Below the pieces are notes generated by a model, which did no database searches, was not told the origin of the DNA, and worked only from the letters and a program-made list of their open reading frames with translations. The position numbers and the translations under genes were made by a program. A stretch of 64,000 bases of DNA from Spirochaetota bacterium (GTDB lineage Bacteria > Spirochaetota > UBA4802 > UBA5550), in the NCBI GenBank assembly GCA_017999915.1, contig JAGNKX010000019.1, forward strand, positions 26,379-90,378. Reading direction: 5' to 3'. Below, piece after piece: positions 17,337-25,938 of this stretch. The number at the start of each line of letters is the position of its first letter. Position 1 is the first letter of the stretch.

Positions 17337-18482
17337 ATGATCTCCCACAAGGTGCTTGGCGTGAAGCCCTTCATGGTCATGGACGTGATGGCCCGGGCGG
17401 AGGAGCTGGAGCACGACGGCAAGGACATCATTCACCTGGAAGTGGGCGAGCCCGATTTCAAGACCCCGGAAGTCGTCCGCGAGGCGGCCATCGAGGCGAT
17501 CAGGTCAGGGAAAACCCACTACACCCATGCCATGGGCATCCTCGAGCTGCGGCAGGAGATCTGCGATTATTATCACCGGGAATACGGCGTCTCCTTTTCG
17601 CCGGACCAGGTCCTGGTGACCTCCGGCACCTCGCCGGCGATGCTCCTCATGATGCTGTCCATCCTCGAGCCGGACGAAGAGGTGATCGTGTCGAACCCGC
17701 ACTATGCCTGCTATCCCAATTTCATCGAAGCCGTGGGCGGCAGGGTTGTGGAGGTGCGCACCCATCCGGATGACGGGTTCCAGTACCGGCCGGAGCAGAT
17801 CCGCTCGGTCATGACCGGGAAGACCAAGGCCATCATGATCAATTCGCCGTCCAATCCCACCGGGATCGTCATGACCGAGAAAAACATGGAGGAGATCGCC
17901 GGGTTCGGGAACCAGTTCATCCTCTCCGACGAGATTTACCACGGCCTGGTGTACGAGGGGAGAGCCCATTCGATCCTGGAATACACGGACAGGGCCTTTG
18001 TCATAAACGGCTTTTCCAAGCTCTACGCAATGACCGGGTGGCGCCTCGGGTATCTGATCTTCCCGAAAGAATTTTCCCGCGTCATGGAGCGGCTCCACCA
18101 GAACTTCGCCATATCGGCCAACAGCTTCGTTCAGATCGCGGGCATCGCCGCGCTCCGGCACAGCGGTCCTGACATCGAGCGGATGAAATCGACCTACAAC
18201 GAGCGGCGCGTGTACATGATCCGCCGCCTCAAGGAGCTGGGCTTCCGGCTCCACGTGGAGCCCACCGGAGCGTTTTACGTCTTCGCCGACGCAAGCCACT
18301 TCTGCACAGACTCGTACCATGAGGCTTTCAGGATCCTTGACACCGTCAGGGTGGGTGTCACCCCGGGCATCGATTTCGGCTCCGGTGGAGAGGGCTTTCT
18401 CAGGTTTTCCTACGCCAATTCACTGGAGAACATCAAGGAAGGCCTTGACCGGATCGAGAAATACCTGAAAGGGCGCGTATAG
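17337..18482 (+). CDS. Class I/II PLP-dependent aminotransferase
   Basis: A 381-residue fold-type I aminotransferase of the AspB/AlaT-like group. The PLP lysine lies in NGFSKLYAMTGWRLGYL; other family signatures are HLEVGEPDFKTPE, YTHAMGILELR, NSPSNPTGIVM and LSDEIYHGLVYEG, and the carboxylate-binding Arg is in FLRFSYANS. The frame is open far upstream, but homologous sequence begins at about MISHKVLGVKPF, so ATG 17337 is preferred; ATG 17292 is a possible alternative and neither has a strong ribosome site. Substrate is uncertain (aspartate, alanine or another amino acid). It is a single-gene unit convergent with the response regulator; GACCCGG/CCGGGT at about 18489-18517 could be a weak shared terminator. 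Confidence 0.87.
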   Translation: MISHKVLGVKPFMVMDVMARAEELEHDGKDIIHLEVGEPDFKTPEVVREAAIEAIRSGKTHYTHAMGILELRQEICDYYHREYGVSFSPDQVLVTSGTSPAMLLMMLSILEPDEEVIVSNPHYACYPNFIEAVGGRVVEVRTHPDDGFQYRPEQIRSVMTGKTKAIMINSPSNPTGIVMTEKNMEEIAGFGNQFILSDEIYHGLVYEGRAHSILEYTDRAFVINGFSKLYAMTGWRLGYLIFPKEFSRVMERLHQNFAISANSFVQIAGIAALRHSGPDIERMKSTYNERRVYMIRRLKELGFRLHVEPTGAFYVFADASHFCTDSYHEAFRILDTVRVGVTPGIDFGSGGEGFLRFSYANSLENIKEGLDRIEKYLKGRV

Positions 18483-18528
18483 GATGGGCGACCCGGAATT
18501 CCGCAGGGAGACCGGGTGCGTTATACGG

Positions 18529-18912
18529 TCAATTCTCCCCGACTAATTCGCGTATGGCGCGTATCATGGCCTCCATGTCGATGACGGGCTTCTGGAAGAC
18601 CTGCTCCGTGCGGATGCCGATGTCCATCAATGACTGTGGAAGGACGTAGGTCATGGAGCCGGTATGGATGAGGAACTTCATCGACGGCTGTATCCGGTGT
18701 GCCCTCAATATGAAGGCGTTGCCGTCCATGCCGGGCAGGCGCATATCGATGATGCCGATATCGAATTTCCGCCTGTTGACCTGCGCGATGCCTGCCTCTC
18801 CGCTCGATGCGGTGTCCACGATATAGCCCTCGTCCTCCAGGTATGCCACAAGGTTTTCCTGGAGGTGTTCCTCGTCGTCCACGATAAGAATGGTCGTTTC
18901 CAATACCTTCAC
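18529..18912 (-). CDS. Single-domain response regulator (CheY-like)
   Basis: A 127-residue receiver domain without an output domain. Acidic residues Asp12-Asp13 (VDDEEHL), the phosphoacceptor Asp56 (IIDMRLPGMDG), the switch Thr in LIHTGSM and the conserved Lys in FQKPV are all present, so it should be phosphorylated. It follows the HD-GYP regulator by 8 bases on the same strand, and its first 35 residues resemble that protein's receiver domain (both have YLED-GY), so the pair may have arisen by duplication. It probably works by protein interaction. No histidine kinase is encoded nearby. Confidence 0.9.
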   Translation of the reverse strand: MKVLETTILIVDDEEHLQENLVAYLEDEGYIVDTASSGEAGIAQVNRRKFDIGIIDMRLPGMDGNAFILRAHRIQPSMKFLIHTGSMTYVLPQSLMDIGIRTEQVFQKPVIDMEAMIRAIRELVGEN

Positions 18913-18920
18913 CGTCTCGT

Positions 18921-20093
18921 TCAGTTGGTCTTGACCGCATCGGCAGCGTGTACACTCGACGCGTCCTCAAAGGAAAAATTTTTCTTTTGAAAAAGGTCCA
19001 CGCAGGCCTGCACCACGCGGGGGTCATAGTGTGTTTTCGCTTTGTCCGTTATCTCCCGGATGGCCGGCTCTTTGCCGAGGGCTTTCCGGTAGGGACGGTG
19101 CGAAACCATTGATTCGACGACATCGGCCACGCGAATTATCTTGGCGTAGAGAAGTATGCCGTCGCCGGTCAGGCCCTGGGGGTAGCCCGATCCATCGAGA
19201 TTCTCATGGTGCTGGAGCACGATCTGCGCGACGGGCCACGGGAACTCTATCATTTTCAGGACATCGTAGCCGGCCTGGCAGTGCTGCATGATGTATTTGT
19301 ATTCTATGGGATTGAGGTCGCCGGTCTTGACCAGTATTTCTCCCGGTATCGATATCTTTCCGATATCGTGAAGCATGGCCGACACATACACTCCCTTGAT
19401 CTCGTCTTCCGACAGCTTCAGCTCCTGCGCGATGGCCCGGGAGAGCCTGGCCACCCGCTGCTGGTGGCCGCCGGTAAAGGGGTCGCGTATTTCCGCGATG
19501 GACGAAAGGGTGCTGATGGTGCCCTCGATGGATCGCTCGAGGCTGGATACGGATTTCGTCAAGGCCTCCTCGACGAGGATCCTCTCTTTTATCTCGATCG
19601 TGAGGATCCTGTTGAGCTCCTGGAGCTCGGCGGTGGTCTTTTCAAGGGCGGATGTCCTTTTTCGTATCTCATCCTCCAGGTGGAGGCGGTAGCGCTCGTT
19701 TTCCTCAAGCAGGCGCGTTCGCTCCATGGCCTTGGTGATGGCGTATTCAAGGACCTGCATCTCCAGGATCGGCTTGGTGATGAAATCCGAGGCTCCCAGG
19801 TGGATTGCTTCGATGGCGTCTATGATATTGCCGGTTCCGGATACGATGATGACCGGCGTGTTGGGCGATTTTTTCCGAATTTGCGCCAGCACCTCCAGCC
19901 CGCCTATTCCCGGCATGCGCAGGTCAAGCAGTACCAGGCCCGGATTGCGCTGGCTGAACAAGTCGAGCCCCCTCTGCCCATCGGCCGCCTCAATGACGCT
20001 GTAGCCGCTGTCTTCAAGATAGGTTACGATGTTGCTTCTGAGAATGTCCTCGTCTTCTATAGTCAGGATCACGATGTGGGATTTATCATCCAA
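18921..20093 (-). CDS. Response regulator with HD-GYP output domain (cyclic di-GMP phosphodiesterase type)
   Basis: A 390-residue protein. Receiver domain at residues 1-120, with acidic pocket Glu13-Asp14, phosphoacceptor Asp57 (LLDLRMPGIGG), SGT switch and ITKPI lysine. A long coiled coil runs over about 125-190. The HD-GYP domain follows, with MLHDIGKISIPGEIL and HHENLDGSGYPQGL both intact, so it should hydrolyse cyclic di-GMP when phosphorylated. It is the first gene of a two-gene unit with the CheY-like protein. The kinase that feeds it is not in the window. The pairing suggests a phosphorelay in which the small receiver competes for phosphate or reports the state. Confidence 0.92.
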   Translation of the reverse strand: MDDKSHIVILTIEDEDILRSNIVTYLEDSGYSVIEAADGQRGLDLFSQRNPGLVLLDLRMPGIGGLEVLAQIRKKSPNTPVIIVSGTGNIIDAIEAIHLGASDFITKPILEMQVLEYAITKAMERTRLLEENERYRLHLEDEIRKRTSALEKTTAELQELNRILTIEIKERILVEEALTKSVSSLERSIEGTISTLSSIAEIRDPFTGGHQQRVARLSRAIAQELKLSEDEIKGVYVSAMLHDIGKISIPGEILVKTGDLNPIEYKYIMQHCQAGYDVLKMIEFPWPVAQIVLQHHENLDGSGYPQGLTGDGILLYAKIIRVADVVESMVSHRPYRKALGKEPAIREITDKAKTHYDPRVVQACVDLFQKKNFSFEDASSVHAADAVKTN

Positions 20094-20272
20094 TTGCGTC
20101 TCTCATGAGATTGAATATCACTCGCAAGGCCGTTGAAAATTCCATGCACGTATGCATCTGTTAGATAATTTATCAATTATTCAATTAAATTTCTATAGCA
20201 ATTGGATATTTATTCATATTTTACTATATTTTACAATGGGTATGGTGTATATTTTATCAGCAGTACCGGGCC

Positions 20273-20947
20273 ATGAAGAAGGATGCCGTTATTTTATTTC
20301 TCCGCTACCCGGAGAGGGGCAAAATGAAAACGCCCCTTTCGGCGGAGCTTGGCGATGACGCGGCCTATGATCTTACTATCTGCTTTATCAGGGATATACT
20401 CGGCACGCTCCGGGCGGTGGAAGCTGAAACCATCATAGTCGGTACCGGGTCAACCGGCAAAGGGCCGCCGGGGATTTTCGGCGGAACCCTCAGGCTGGTG
20501 CAGCGCGGCCACGATCCGGGGGAGCGCCTCTACCATGCCTTTGCAGACGTGTTTTCCCGCGGATTTTCCCGCGCGGTCCTGATCGGCGTTGATTGTCCCG
20601 GGATTTCCGCGGTCCGAATCAGGCAGGCCTTCAGCGAGCTGGGAAACCATGAGGCCGTCATCGGACCGGCCAATGACGGCGGATATTACCTGGCCGGATT
20701 CCATGACAGGTCGGTGCGGCCGGACTTTTTCCGGGACATTTCGTGGGGCACCGGCAGGGTCCTTGCGGAGACCATTGGAAAAATAGAGGATACCCTCATG
20801 GAGCTTTCCATCCTGCCGCAGCTTGAAAGAATCGAGACGGCCAACGATCTCAGGCGCTTCGCCGATGAGCGGGAACGGTCGGCCATGGCTGCGTCTACCA
20901 TGAATTATGTGACGCTAAACAGGGAAAGGCTCTTTGGCGAAAAATGA
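20273..20947 (+). CDS. TIGR04282/DUF2064 family glycosyltransferase-like protein
   Basis: A 224-residue member of the DUF2064 family, a GT-A-like nucleotide-sugar transferase fold. Family motifs are visible: the N-terminal AVILFLRYPERGKMKT loop, LIGVDCPGIS and the GPANDGGYYLAGF signature. Some relatives are annotated in arsenosugar biosynthesis; others cluster with unrelated sugar pathways, so the role here is uncertain. The gene stands alone between the response regulator pair and a convergent acetyltransferase-like gene. Two copies of the 14-bp palindromic repeat follow its stop and may act as terminators. Note the loop reads RGKMKT where many members have a K-T-R type motif. Confidence 0.75.
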   Translation: MKKDAVILFLRYPERGKMKTPLSAELGDDAAYDLTICFIRDILGTLRAVEAETIIVGTGSTGKGPPGIFGGTLRLVQRGHDPGERLYHAFADVFSRGFSRAVLIGVDCPGISAVRIRQAFSELGNHEAVIGPANDGGYYLAGFHDRSVRPDFFRDISWGTGRVLAETIGKIEDTLMELSILPQLERIETANDLRRFADERERSAMAASTMNYVTLNRERLFGEK

Positions 20948-20955
20948 CGGAGGAG

Positions 20956-21032
20956 CCGATAGTTATCGGTGGGCGGATGCTCTGGCACCGCCTGAGACGC
21001 CGATAGTTATCGGTGAGTGGCTGCTCTGCCCC
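20956..21032. repeat. Two CCGATAGTTATCGG repeats with GCTCTG motifs
   Basis: Exact palindromes lie at 20956-20969 and 21000-21013, and each is followed after about 10 bases by a GCTCTG word (ATGCTCTGGCACC and CTGCTCTGCCCC). The 44-base period shows that this is a tandem duplication of one element. They occupy the gap between two convergent genes, where the hairpins could stop transcription from both sides. Confidence 0.7.
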
Positions 21033-21052
21033 TTCTTTGTAGTACCGTCTGA

Positions 21053-22180
21053 TCAGATATTGATCTGGAATATGCGATAGCCCTTGTAGCGGTCGGCGTT
21101 GACATACTTCAGGGCGCCGATCATCTTCTTGTTGGTTTCCACGATCAGGGAACAGTCCGATTGATTGTATCCGAGGCCTATCCCTATTTCTATGGTCATA
21201 AGGATAAGGATCTGGTCTATATTCTGGCCCCGGTACTCGGGCAGAACCCCCAGGAGGATCGTTCTGAGCGTCTTGGTGCGTTTCACTTTCCAGAGGAGCT
21301 TGACTATCCTCCAGGGAAAGAGCCTGCCGTCAAGCTCGGCAAATCCGGGATTCGCGTCCGGTATGGAAAGGATGAACCCGATGGTCTTTCCGTCCTTTTC
21401 CGCGAATATGGCAAGGTCCGGAATGACAATTAGCTTCAGATCGTCAAAGAGATGGGCAAACTGCTTGTCCGTGAAGGGAAGGTGGCCGGAGTTGCCTTCC
21501 CATGCAGCGTTGAAGATGTTCTTAATGTCGTCGGCCCTTTTGGGTATCTCCTTCTTAGATGTGGTGTAAAACCTGATGTCGGACTGCTTCTGGAGCTGTT
21601 CGCGGATTTTGAACATCGGCTCCCAGTTGAGGCCGTCCTCCTTGACCATGAAGCAGAACCAGTCTTCATATTTTTCCAGCCCGTAGGCCAGGGCGTGTTT
21701 TTCATACCAGTGCGCGTAATGGAACATGCCGATGACCGGCATCCTCCCGTTATTGATGCAGTCAAAGCCGACCTCGTCGTAAATGGTGAAGCTCTGGGGG
21801 CCGTTCATCTTTTTCTTCCCCTTCGCGCGGAGGGCCTCCCGGGCCGTATCGAAAAGGGCTTTTGATACTGCCAGGTCGTCGATGCATTCATAGAAGCCGA
21901 AGAAGCCGGTGTCCTTGCTGTATTTTTCCTCATAGCGCTTGTCCGTGTGGGCGGTTATCCTCCCCGCGGGCTTTCCGTTTTTATAGGCGATAAAGAACTC
22001 GGCCTCGCCATGTTCGAAAAAGTAACCGTGCTCGGGATCGAAGAATTTCACGCGGTCTGCGATGACGGGAGGCACCCAGGCCGGGTCCCTATCATAGATA
22101 TGGGCCGTCCATGGCACCTTGATGAATTCCAGCATCATTTTTTTATCGGTTACTTTTTTTACTTCGATTTTTGATTCCAT
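21053..22180 (-). CDS. GNAT-like N-acetyltransferase-fold protein (BcerS/YghO-like)
   Basis: A 375-residue soluble protein. The start at MESKIEVKKV (22180) is preferred because the open frame upstream is low-complexity and not protein-like, and AAGGA is found shortly before it. Characteristic segments are FIKVPWTAHIYDRDPAWVPP near the N-terminus, FEHGEAEFFIAYKNGKPAGR, MNGPQSFTIYDEVGF in the middle, and a C-terminal GNAT-like part with LGVLPEYRGQNIDQILI. This matches a family of long acyltransferase-fold proteins of unknown substrate. It is monocistronic and divergent from the EF-G-2 gene. Catalytic activity is inferred only from the fold. Confidence 0.7.
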   Translation of the reverse strand: MESKIEVKKVTDKKMMLEFIKVPWTAHIYDRDPAWVPPVIADRVKFFDPEHGYFFEHGEAEFFIAYKNGKPAGRITAHTDKRYEEKYSKDTGFFGFYECIDDLAVSKALFDTAREALRAKGKKKMNGPQSFTIYDEVGFDCINNGRMPVIGMFHYAHWYEKHALAYGLEKYEDWFCFMVKEDGLNWEPMFKIREQLQKQSDIRFYTTSKKEIPKRADDIKNIFNAAWEGNSGHLPFTDKQFAHLFDDLKLIVIPDLAIFAEKDGKTIGFILSIPDANPGFAELDGRLFPWRIVKLLWKVKRTKTLRTILLGVLPEYRGQNIDQILILMTIEIGIGLGYNQSDCSLIVETNKKMIGALKYVNADRYKGYRIFQINI

Positions 22181-22497
22181 TGCTGTGGCCGTTCCTTGTT
22201 TAAAAATGTATTTTGCTTTATTAATAGATATCTTATATATACAGCGCAACACCTTACGCAAGTCTTGGACTATATGTCCATTCTTTTTTATGAAATTATA
22301 ATGATGCATGAGTGACAACTCATGGGGTGGCCGGAAAATAAAGTTCTTTACAAAAAATTGCTTCATTATTACTTTCCCTTAAAAGTTTCCCTGAAAAACT
22401 CCTTCCATGGAGTTATTCTTAGAAAATATGCTGCCTGTGCGCGGTTCCGCAGGCTCCGGCACAGTCTCATGTGATACAGTTCTTGGGAGGTCCCTGA
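22181..22497. other. Divergent intergenic region, no gene seen
   Basis: AT-rich DNA between the acetyltransferase-like gene (minus) and the EF-G-2 gene (plus). On the minus strand a TTGCGT followed by TATATA-type bases is a weak promoter candidate. Short open frames crossing this region have no protein-like composition. GGGAGG lies just before the EF-G-2 start. Confidence 0.5.
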
Positions 22498-24609
22498 ATG
22501 CTTAAGGAATACAAAGCTGATCAAATACGGAATGTCGCCATCGTAGGCCACGGAGGAACCGGTAAATCCACTCTCTTTGACGCAATGCTTCTGGCGGGGG
22601 GGAAAATCGACAAGATCGGAAACCCCAACCAGGGCACCCTCACATCCGATTATGACGATGATGAAAAGAAAAAAATGATGTCCATACGGAGCGCCCTCGG
22701 GTTCGTCGAGCATGACGGGGTCAAGATAAACTTCATAGATACGCCGGGAACGGCGGATTTCATCGGCGAGGCGCGGGCGGCGGTTCAGGTCGCCGAAACG
22801 GTAATCCTGGTGGTCGATTCGGTTGACGGCGTCCAGATCGAGACTGAAAAGGCATGGCGGTACCTGTCCGAGAACAATATCCCGCGGATCATCTTCGTGA
22901 ACAAGATGGACAAGGAGCGGGCCAGCTTCGACAAGGTCATGGAAAACCTCAAGACCGGCCTGAAGGCGAACATTGCGCCGCTGTGCATCCCCAGCGGGGA
23001 AGCCGACAAGCTCGCCGGCGTCATCGACCTGTACCAGATGAAGCTCCAGACGCCGAAGGGCGGCGGCAAGGACGTTGCAATCGCGGACGTGCCGGCCGAC
23101 GCGAAGGCGAAGGCCGAGGCGGAGCGGAACAAGCTGGTCGAGGTGGCGGCCGAAGGCGACGACGCCCTGATAGAGAAATTCCTGGAGGGGGAGGCCCTCA
23201 CCGACGACGAGATCAAGAAGGGGCTCCAGGCCCAGCTGGCCAACGCGAAGCTCTTCCCGGTGGTTTGCGGCTCATCACAGTCGGCAATCGGCGTGAAGAA
23301 CCTCCTCAGCGTGATAAAAGAATTCGCGCCGGCGCCGATGATGGGCAAGGAGTATACAGGCCATGACGCCGATGACGCCTCAAAGGAAATAAAAGTGCAA
23401 TCCGGCGACGGCGGCGCCCTGGCGGCCGTTGTCTGGAAGACCTACATTGACCAGTACGCGGGCCGGTTCAACTACCTGAAGGTCATATCCGGCAGCATGC
23501 TGCCCGATGTCGAGGTATACAACGCGAGCAAGAAACACCGTGAGCGGATATCCAAGGTCTACACCATGATTGGGAGCAAGCAGGAAGATATGCCCAAGAT
23601 CAACGCCGGCGACATCGGCGTGGTGGTGAAACTCGACAAGACGGCCACCTGTGATACGCTCTGCGACTCGAAGAAGCCGGTGGTGCTTCACATCATCAAG
23701 CTCCCGAACCCGGTATTCTCCTATGCCATCGAGGTCGTGAACAAGGCCGAGGTCGACAAGGTGGGACAGTTCTTCACCAAGGTCACGGAGGAAAATCCGA
23801 CCCTGACATATACCTACAGCGCCGAAACGGCAGAGTCGGTCCTTTCCGGCATGGGCGAGATCCAGCTGGGGATCGTGCTCAATGCTCTCAAAGAAAAGAA
23901 TAAGATTGAAGTGAGGACCAGGGAGCCCCGCGTTCCCTACCGCGAGACCATAACCAAGAAGGCCGAATCCAATTACCGCCACAAGAAGCAGTCCGGCGGC
24001 CACGGCCAGTTCGGCGAGGTATATATCCGCATGTCACCGAAGCCCCGCGGCTCCGGGTTCGAATTCAAGGAAACCATCTTCGGCGGATCCATACCGAAAC
24101 AGTATATTCCCGGCGTCGAAAAGGGCATCGTCGAGGCCCTCGATGAAGGCGTTCTCGGCAAGTTCCCGGTCGTCGACGTCGAGGTGGAGCTCTACGACGG
24201 AAAGTACCACGATGTGGACTCCTCCGAGCTTTCCTTCAAGATCGCCTCGCGCACGGCCTTCAAGCTGGGGATGGAGAAGGCGGGCCCGCAGCTCCTGGAG
24301 CCGGTCATGGATGTCCATATCTTCGTGGATAAGCAGTTCATGGGCGACATCCTGAGCGACGTCACCAGCCGCCGCGGGAAGGTCCAGGGCATGGAGAGCG
24401 CCGACGAGACCGGCGGAAGCGTGTCGGTGATCCGGGCGCAGATCCCCCTGGCCGAGATGCTCCGCTATACCATCGACCTGCGCGGCATGACCAGCGGCAA
24501 GGCCACTTTCGAAATGAAGTTCTCCCACTACGATCCCATTTCCGGACGCGAGGCGGACAACGTCATCGCTGCGCGGAAAAAGCTCCTTGAAGAAGAAGCC
24601 AATAAGTAG
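22498..24609 (+). CDS. Elongation factor G-like GTPase (EF-G-2 type)
   Basis: A 703-residue translational GTPase. The P-loop is GHGGTGKST (residues 17-25) instead of the AHIDAGKTT seen in canonical EF-G; DTPG (in NFIDTPGTADFIGE) and NKMD are present, so GTP binding should be intact. Domain II, the domain III-V region (GEIQLGIVLNALK, GGHGQFGEVYIRM, MGDILSDVTSRRGKVQGM) and full length are retained. Switch I reads TLTSDYDDDEKKKMMSI, which differs from EF-G. These traits match the EF-G-2 paralogues of Thermus, Thermotoga and others, whose roles in translation or recycling are not settled. No str-operon genes are adjacent. GGGAGG precedes the start. It is followed by a perfect 30-bp palindrome. 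Confidence 0.88.
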   Translation: MLKEYKADQIRNVAIVGHGGTGKSTLFDAMLLAGGKIDKIGNPNQGTLTSDYDDDEKKKMMSIRSALGFVEHDGVKINFIDTPGTADFIGEARAAVQVAETVILVVDSVDGVQIETEKAWRYLSENNIPRIIFVNKMDKERASFDKVMENLKTGLKANIAPLCIPSGEADKLAGVIDLYQMKLQTPKGGGKDVAIADVPADAKAKAEAERNKLVEVAAEGDDALIEKFLEGEALTDDEIKKGLQAQLANAKLFPVVCGSSQSAIGVKNLLSVIKEFAPAPMMGKEYTGHDADDASKEIKVQSGDGGALAAVVWKTYIDQYAGRFNYLKVISGSMLPDVEVYNASKKHRERISKVYTMIGSKQEDMPKINAGDIGVVVKLDKTATCDTLCDSKKPVVLHIIKLPNPVFSYAIEVVNKAEVDKVGQFFTKVTEENPTLTYTYSAETAESVLSGMGEIQLGIVLNALKEKNKIEVRTREPRVPYRETITKKAESNYRHKKQSGGHGQFGEVYIRMSPKPRGSGFEFKETIFGGSIPKQYIPGVEKGIVEALDEGVLGKFPVVDVEVELYDGKYHDVDSSELSFKIASRTAFKLGMEKAGPQLLEPVMDVHIFVDKQFMGDILSDVTSRRGKVQGMESADETGGSVSVIRAQIPLAEMLRYTIDLRGMTSGKATFEMKFSHYDPISGREADNVIAARKKLLEEEANK

Positions 24610-24617
24610 CATAGCCC

Positions 24618-24647
24618 CCCCGGGGAGGTCCGCGGACCTCCCCGGGG
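24618..24647. terminator. Perfect 30-bp palindrome after the EF-G-2 gene
   Basis: CCCCGGGGAGGTCCG at 24618-24632 is an exact reverse complement of 24633-24647. It begins 8 bases after the EF-G-2 stop and ends 19 bases before the next start. It would form a very stable RNA hairpin, but the downstream bases TCGATTATCC give no T-run, so it may be a processing or attenuation hairpin rather than a complete terminator. Confidence 0.55.
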
Positions 24648-24666
24648 TCGATTATCCGGAAAAAAA

Positions 24667-25938
24667 ATGAACATCATCGTATTTGAAGACGGCCTCCATG
24701 ATAATTTCTATCCCCTTTCGCTTACAAAACCGCTCTGGGAACTGCGGTCGGGACTGTACTCGTTTCGTGAACGCCTTGAGCTGTTTATCCGGAAGGACCC
24801 GAAGCTTTCCAATGCCGGTCTTTATTTCTTTACCAGGGAATACCTTGCCCCTTTTTTCAGGGAACGATATCCTCACCTCTCGATAAACGACTATTCCGTG
24901 TTCGACGGGAACGGTGAATGCTTTTTCCTGAATGCCGTTGCCTATCCATCTGCTTCAGACTTTGCCCTTGAGGTAAACAGCGTCGTGATGATGGGCCCGG
25001 TGCCGGTGGCGGCGCGGATCGGCGCGGAGAGTATGCGGAAACCGGAGGATTCGATACCGGCCATGCTGGCGAACCCCGGACTTTCCGTGATTGAATATGA
25101 CGGTTATCCCGCGGGAACGGGAAAGGGTCGAAAGGCGGAATACATCTGGGACCTGATGGACTCGAATCCGTGGGCCCTCGGGAATGATTACGCCCTGGCC
25201 GGTTTTGCCGGCAACGGCTATTTGCGAAAAGATGTAACAATTTCCGGCGACGCCACTCAGGTATATATTGAAGAGGAGGCGGCCTTCGAACCCTTTGTGT
25301 TCATCGAAGCTTCGGAGGGGCCGGTCTTTATCGGGGCCGGCGCCAGGATCAATTCCTTTTCCAGGATCGAGGGGCCCTGCATGATCGGCCGTGAATGCGT
25401 CATCTACGGCGCCAAGATCAGGAGCGGATCGTCCATCGGCCCGTTCTGCCGGATAGGCGGGGAGATCGAGCAATCGATATTTCACGGCTACAGCAACAAG
25501 TACCATGACGGGTTCATCGGCCATTCCTACATCGGCGAGTGGATCAATATGGGAGCCCTGACGACGAACAGCGATTTGAAGAACAATTACACCAATGTCA
25601 AAGTGTACACCTCCGCCTCGCGCAGAAAAACGGGCAGGACAAAGATCGGATGCTTCATGGGGGATTTCGTAAAGACCAGCATCGGCACGCTCATAAACAC
25701 CGGCTCGAGCATCGGCCCCGGGGCCATGCTTGTCCACGCGGGGAAGCTGACGCCATGCCATATCCCGTCCTTTTCCTGGTATATCGACGGGGAAACCGGG
25801 AGACCGCTCCTCTTCGATGATTTCATGGCGGTCTGCCGCAGGGCCATGGCGAGGAGAAATGTCGAGGTGTCGGAGGAATTCAGCGCGCTTATGCGGACCG
25901 TCTATGACATGACATCACCGGAACGGACGCAGCCATGA
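24667..25938 (+). CDS. Alternative GlmU-type sugar-phosphate nucleotidyltransferase/acetyltransferase (TIGR03991-like)
   Basis: A 423-residue protein. The N-terminal part starts MNIIVFEDGLHDNFYPLSLT, typical of the alternative GlmU family, and lacks the usual GMGTRL pyrophosphorylase loop. The C-terminal half is a left-handed beta-helix of hexapeptide repeats (for example VFIGAGARINSF, CMIGRECVIYGAKIRSGSSI, KTSIGTLINTGSSIGPGA). The family is predicted to make UDP-GlcNAc from glucosamine 1-phosphate in bacteria without standard GlmU; substrate here is inferred. Its stop overlaps the next gene by 4 bases (ATGA), so the two are translated together. This would place it in cell-wall or lipopolysaccharide precursor supply. 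Confidence 0.75.
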   Translation: MNIIVFEDGLHDNFYPLSLTKPLWELRSGLYSFRERLELFIRKDPKLSNAGLYFFTREYLAPFFRERYPHLSINDYSVFDGNGECFFLNAVAYPSASDFALEVNSVVMMGPVPVAARIGAESMRKPEDSIPAMLANPGLSVIEYDGYPAGTGKGRKAEYIWDLMDSNPWALGNDYALAGFAGNGYLRKDVTISGDATQVYIEEEAAFEPFVFIEASEGPVFIGAGARINSFSRIEGPCMIGRECVIYGAKIRSGSSIGPFCRIGGEIEQSIFHGYSNKYHDGFIGHSYIGEWINMGALTTNSDLKNNYTNVKVYTSASRRKTGRTKIGCFMGDFVKTSIGTLINTGSSIGPGAMLVHAGKLTPCHIPSFSWYIDGETGRPLLFDDFMAVCRRAMARRNVEVSEEFSALMRTVYDMTSPERTQP

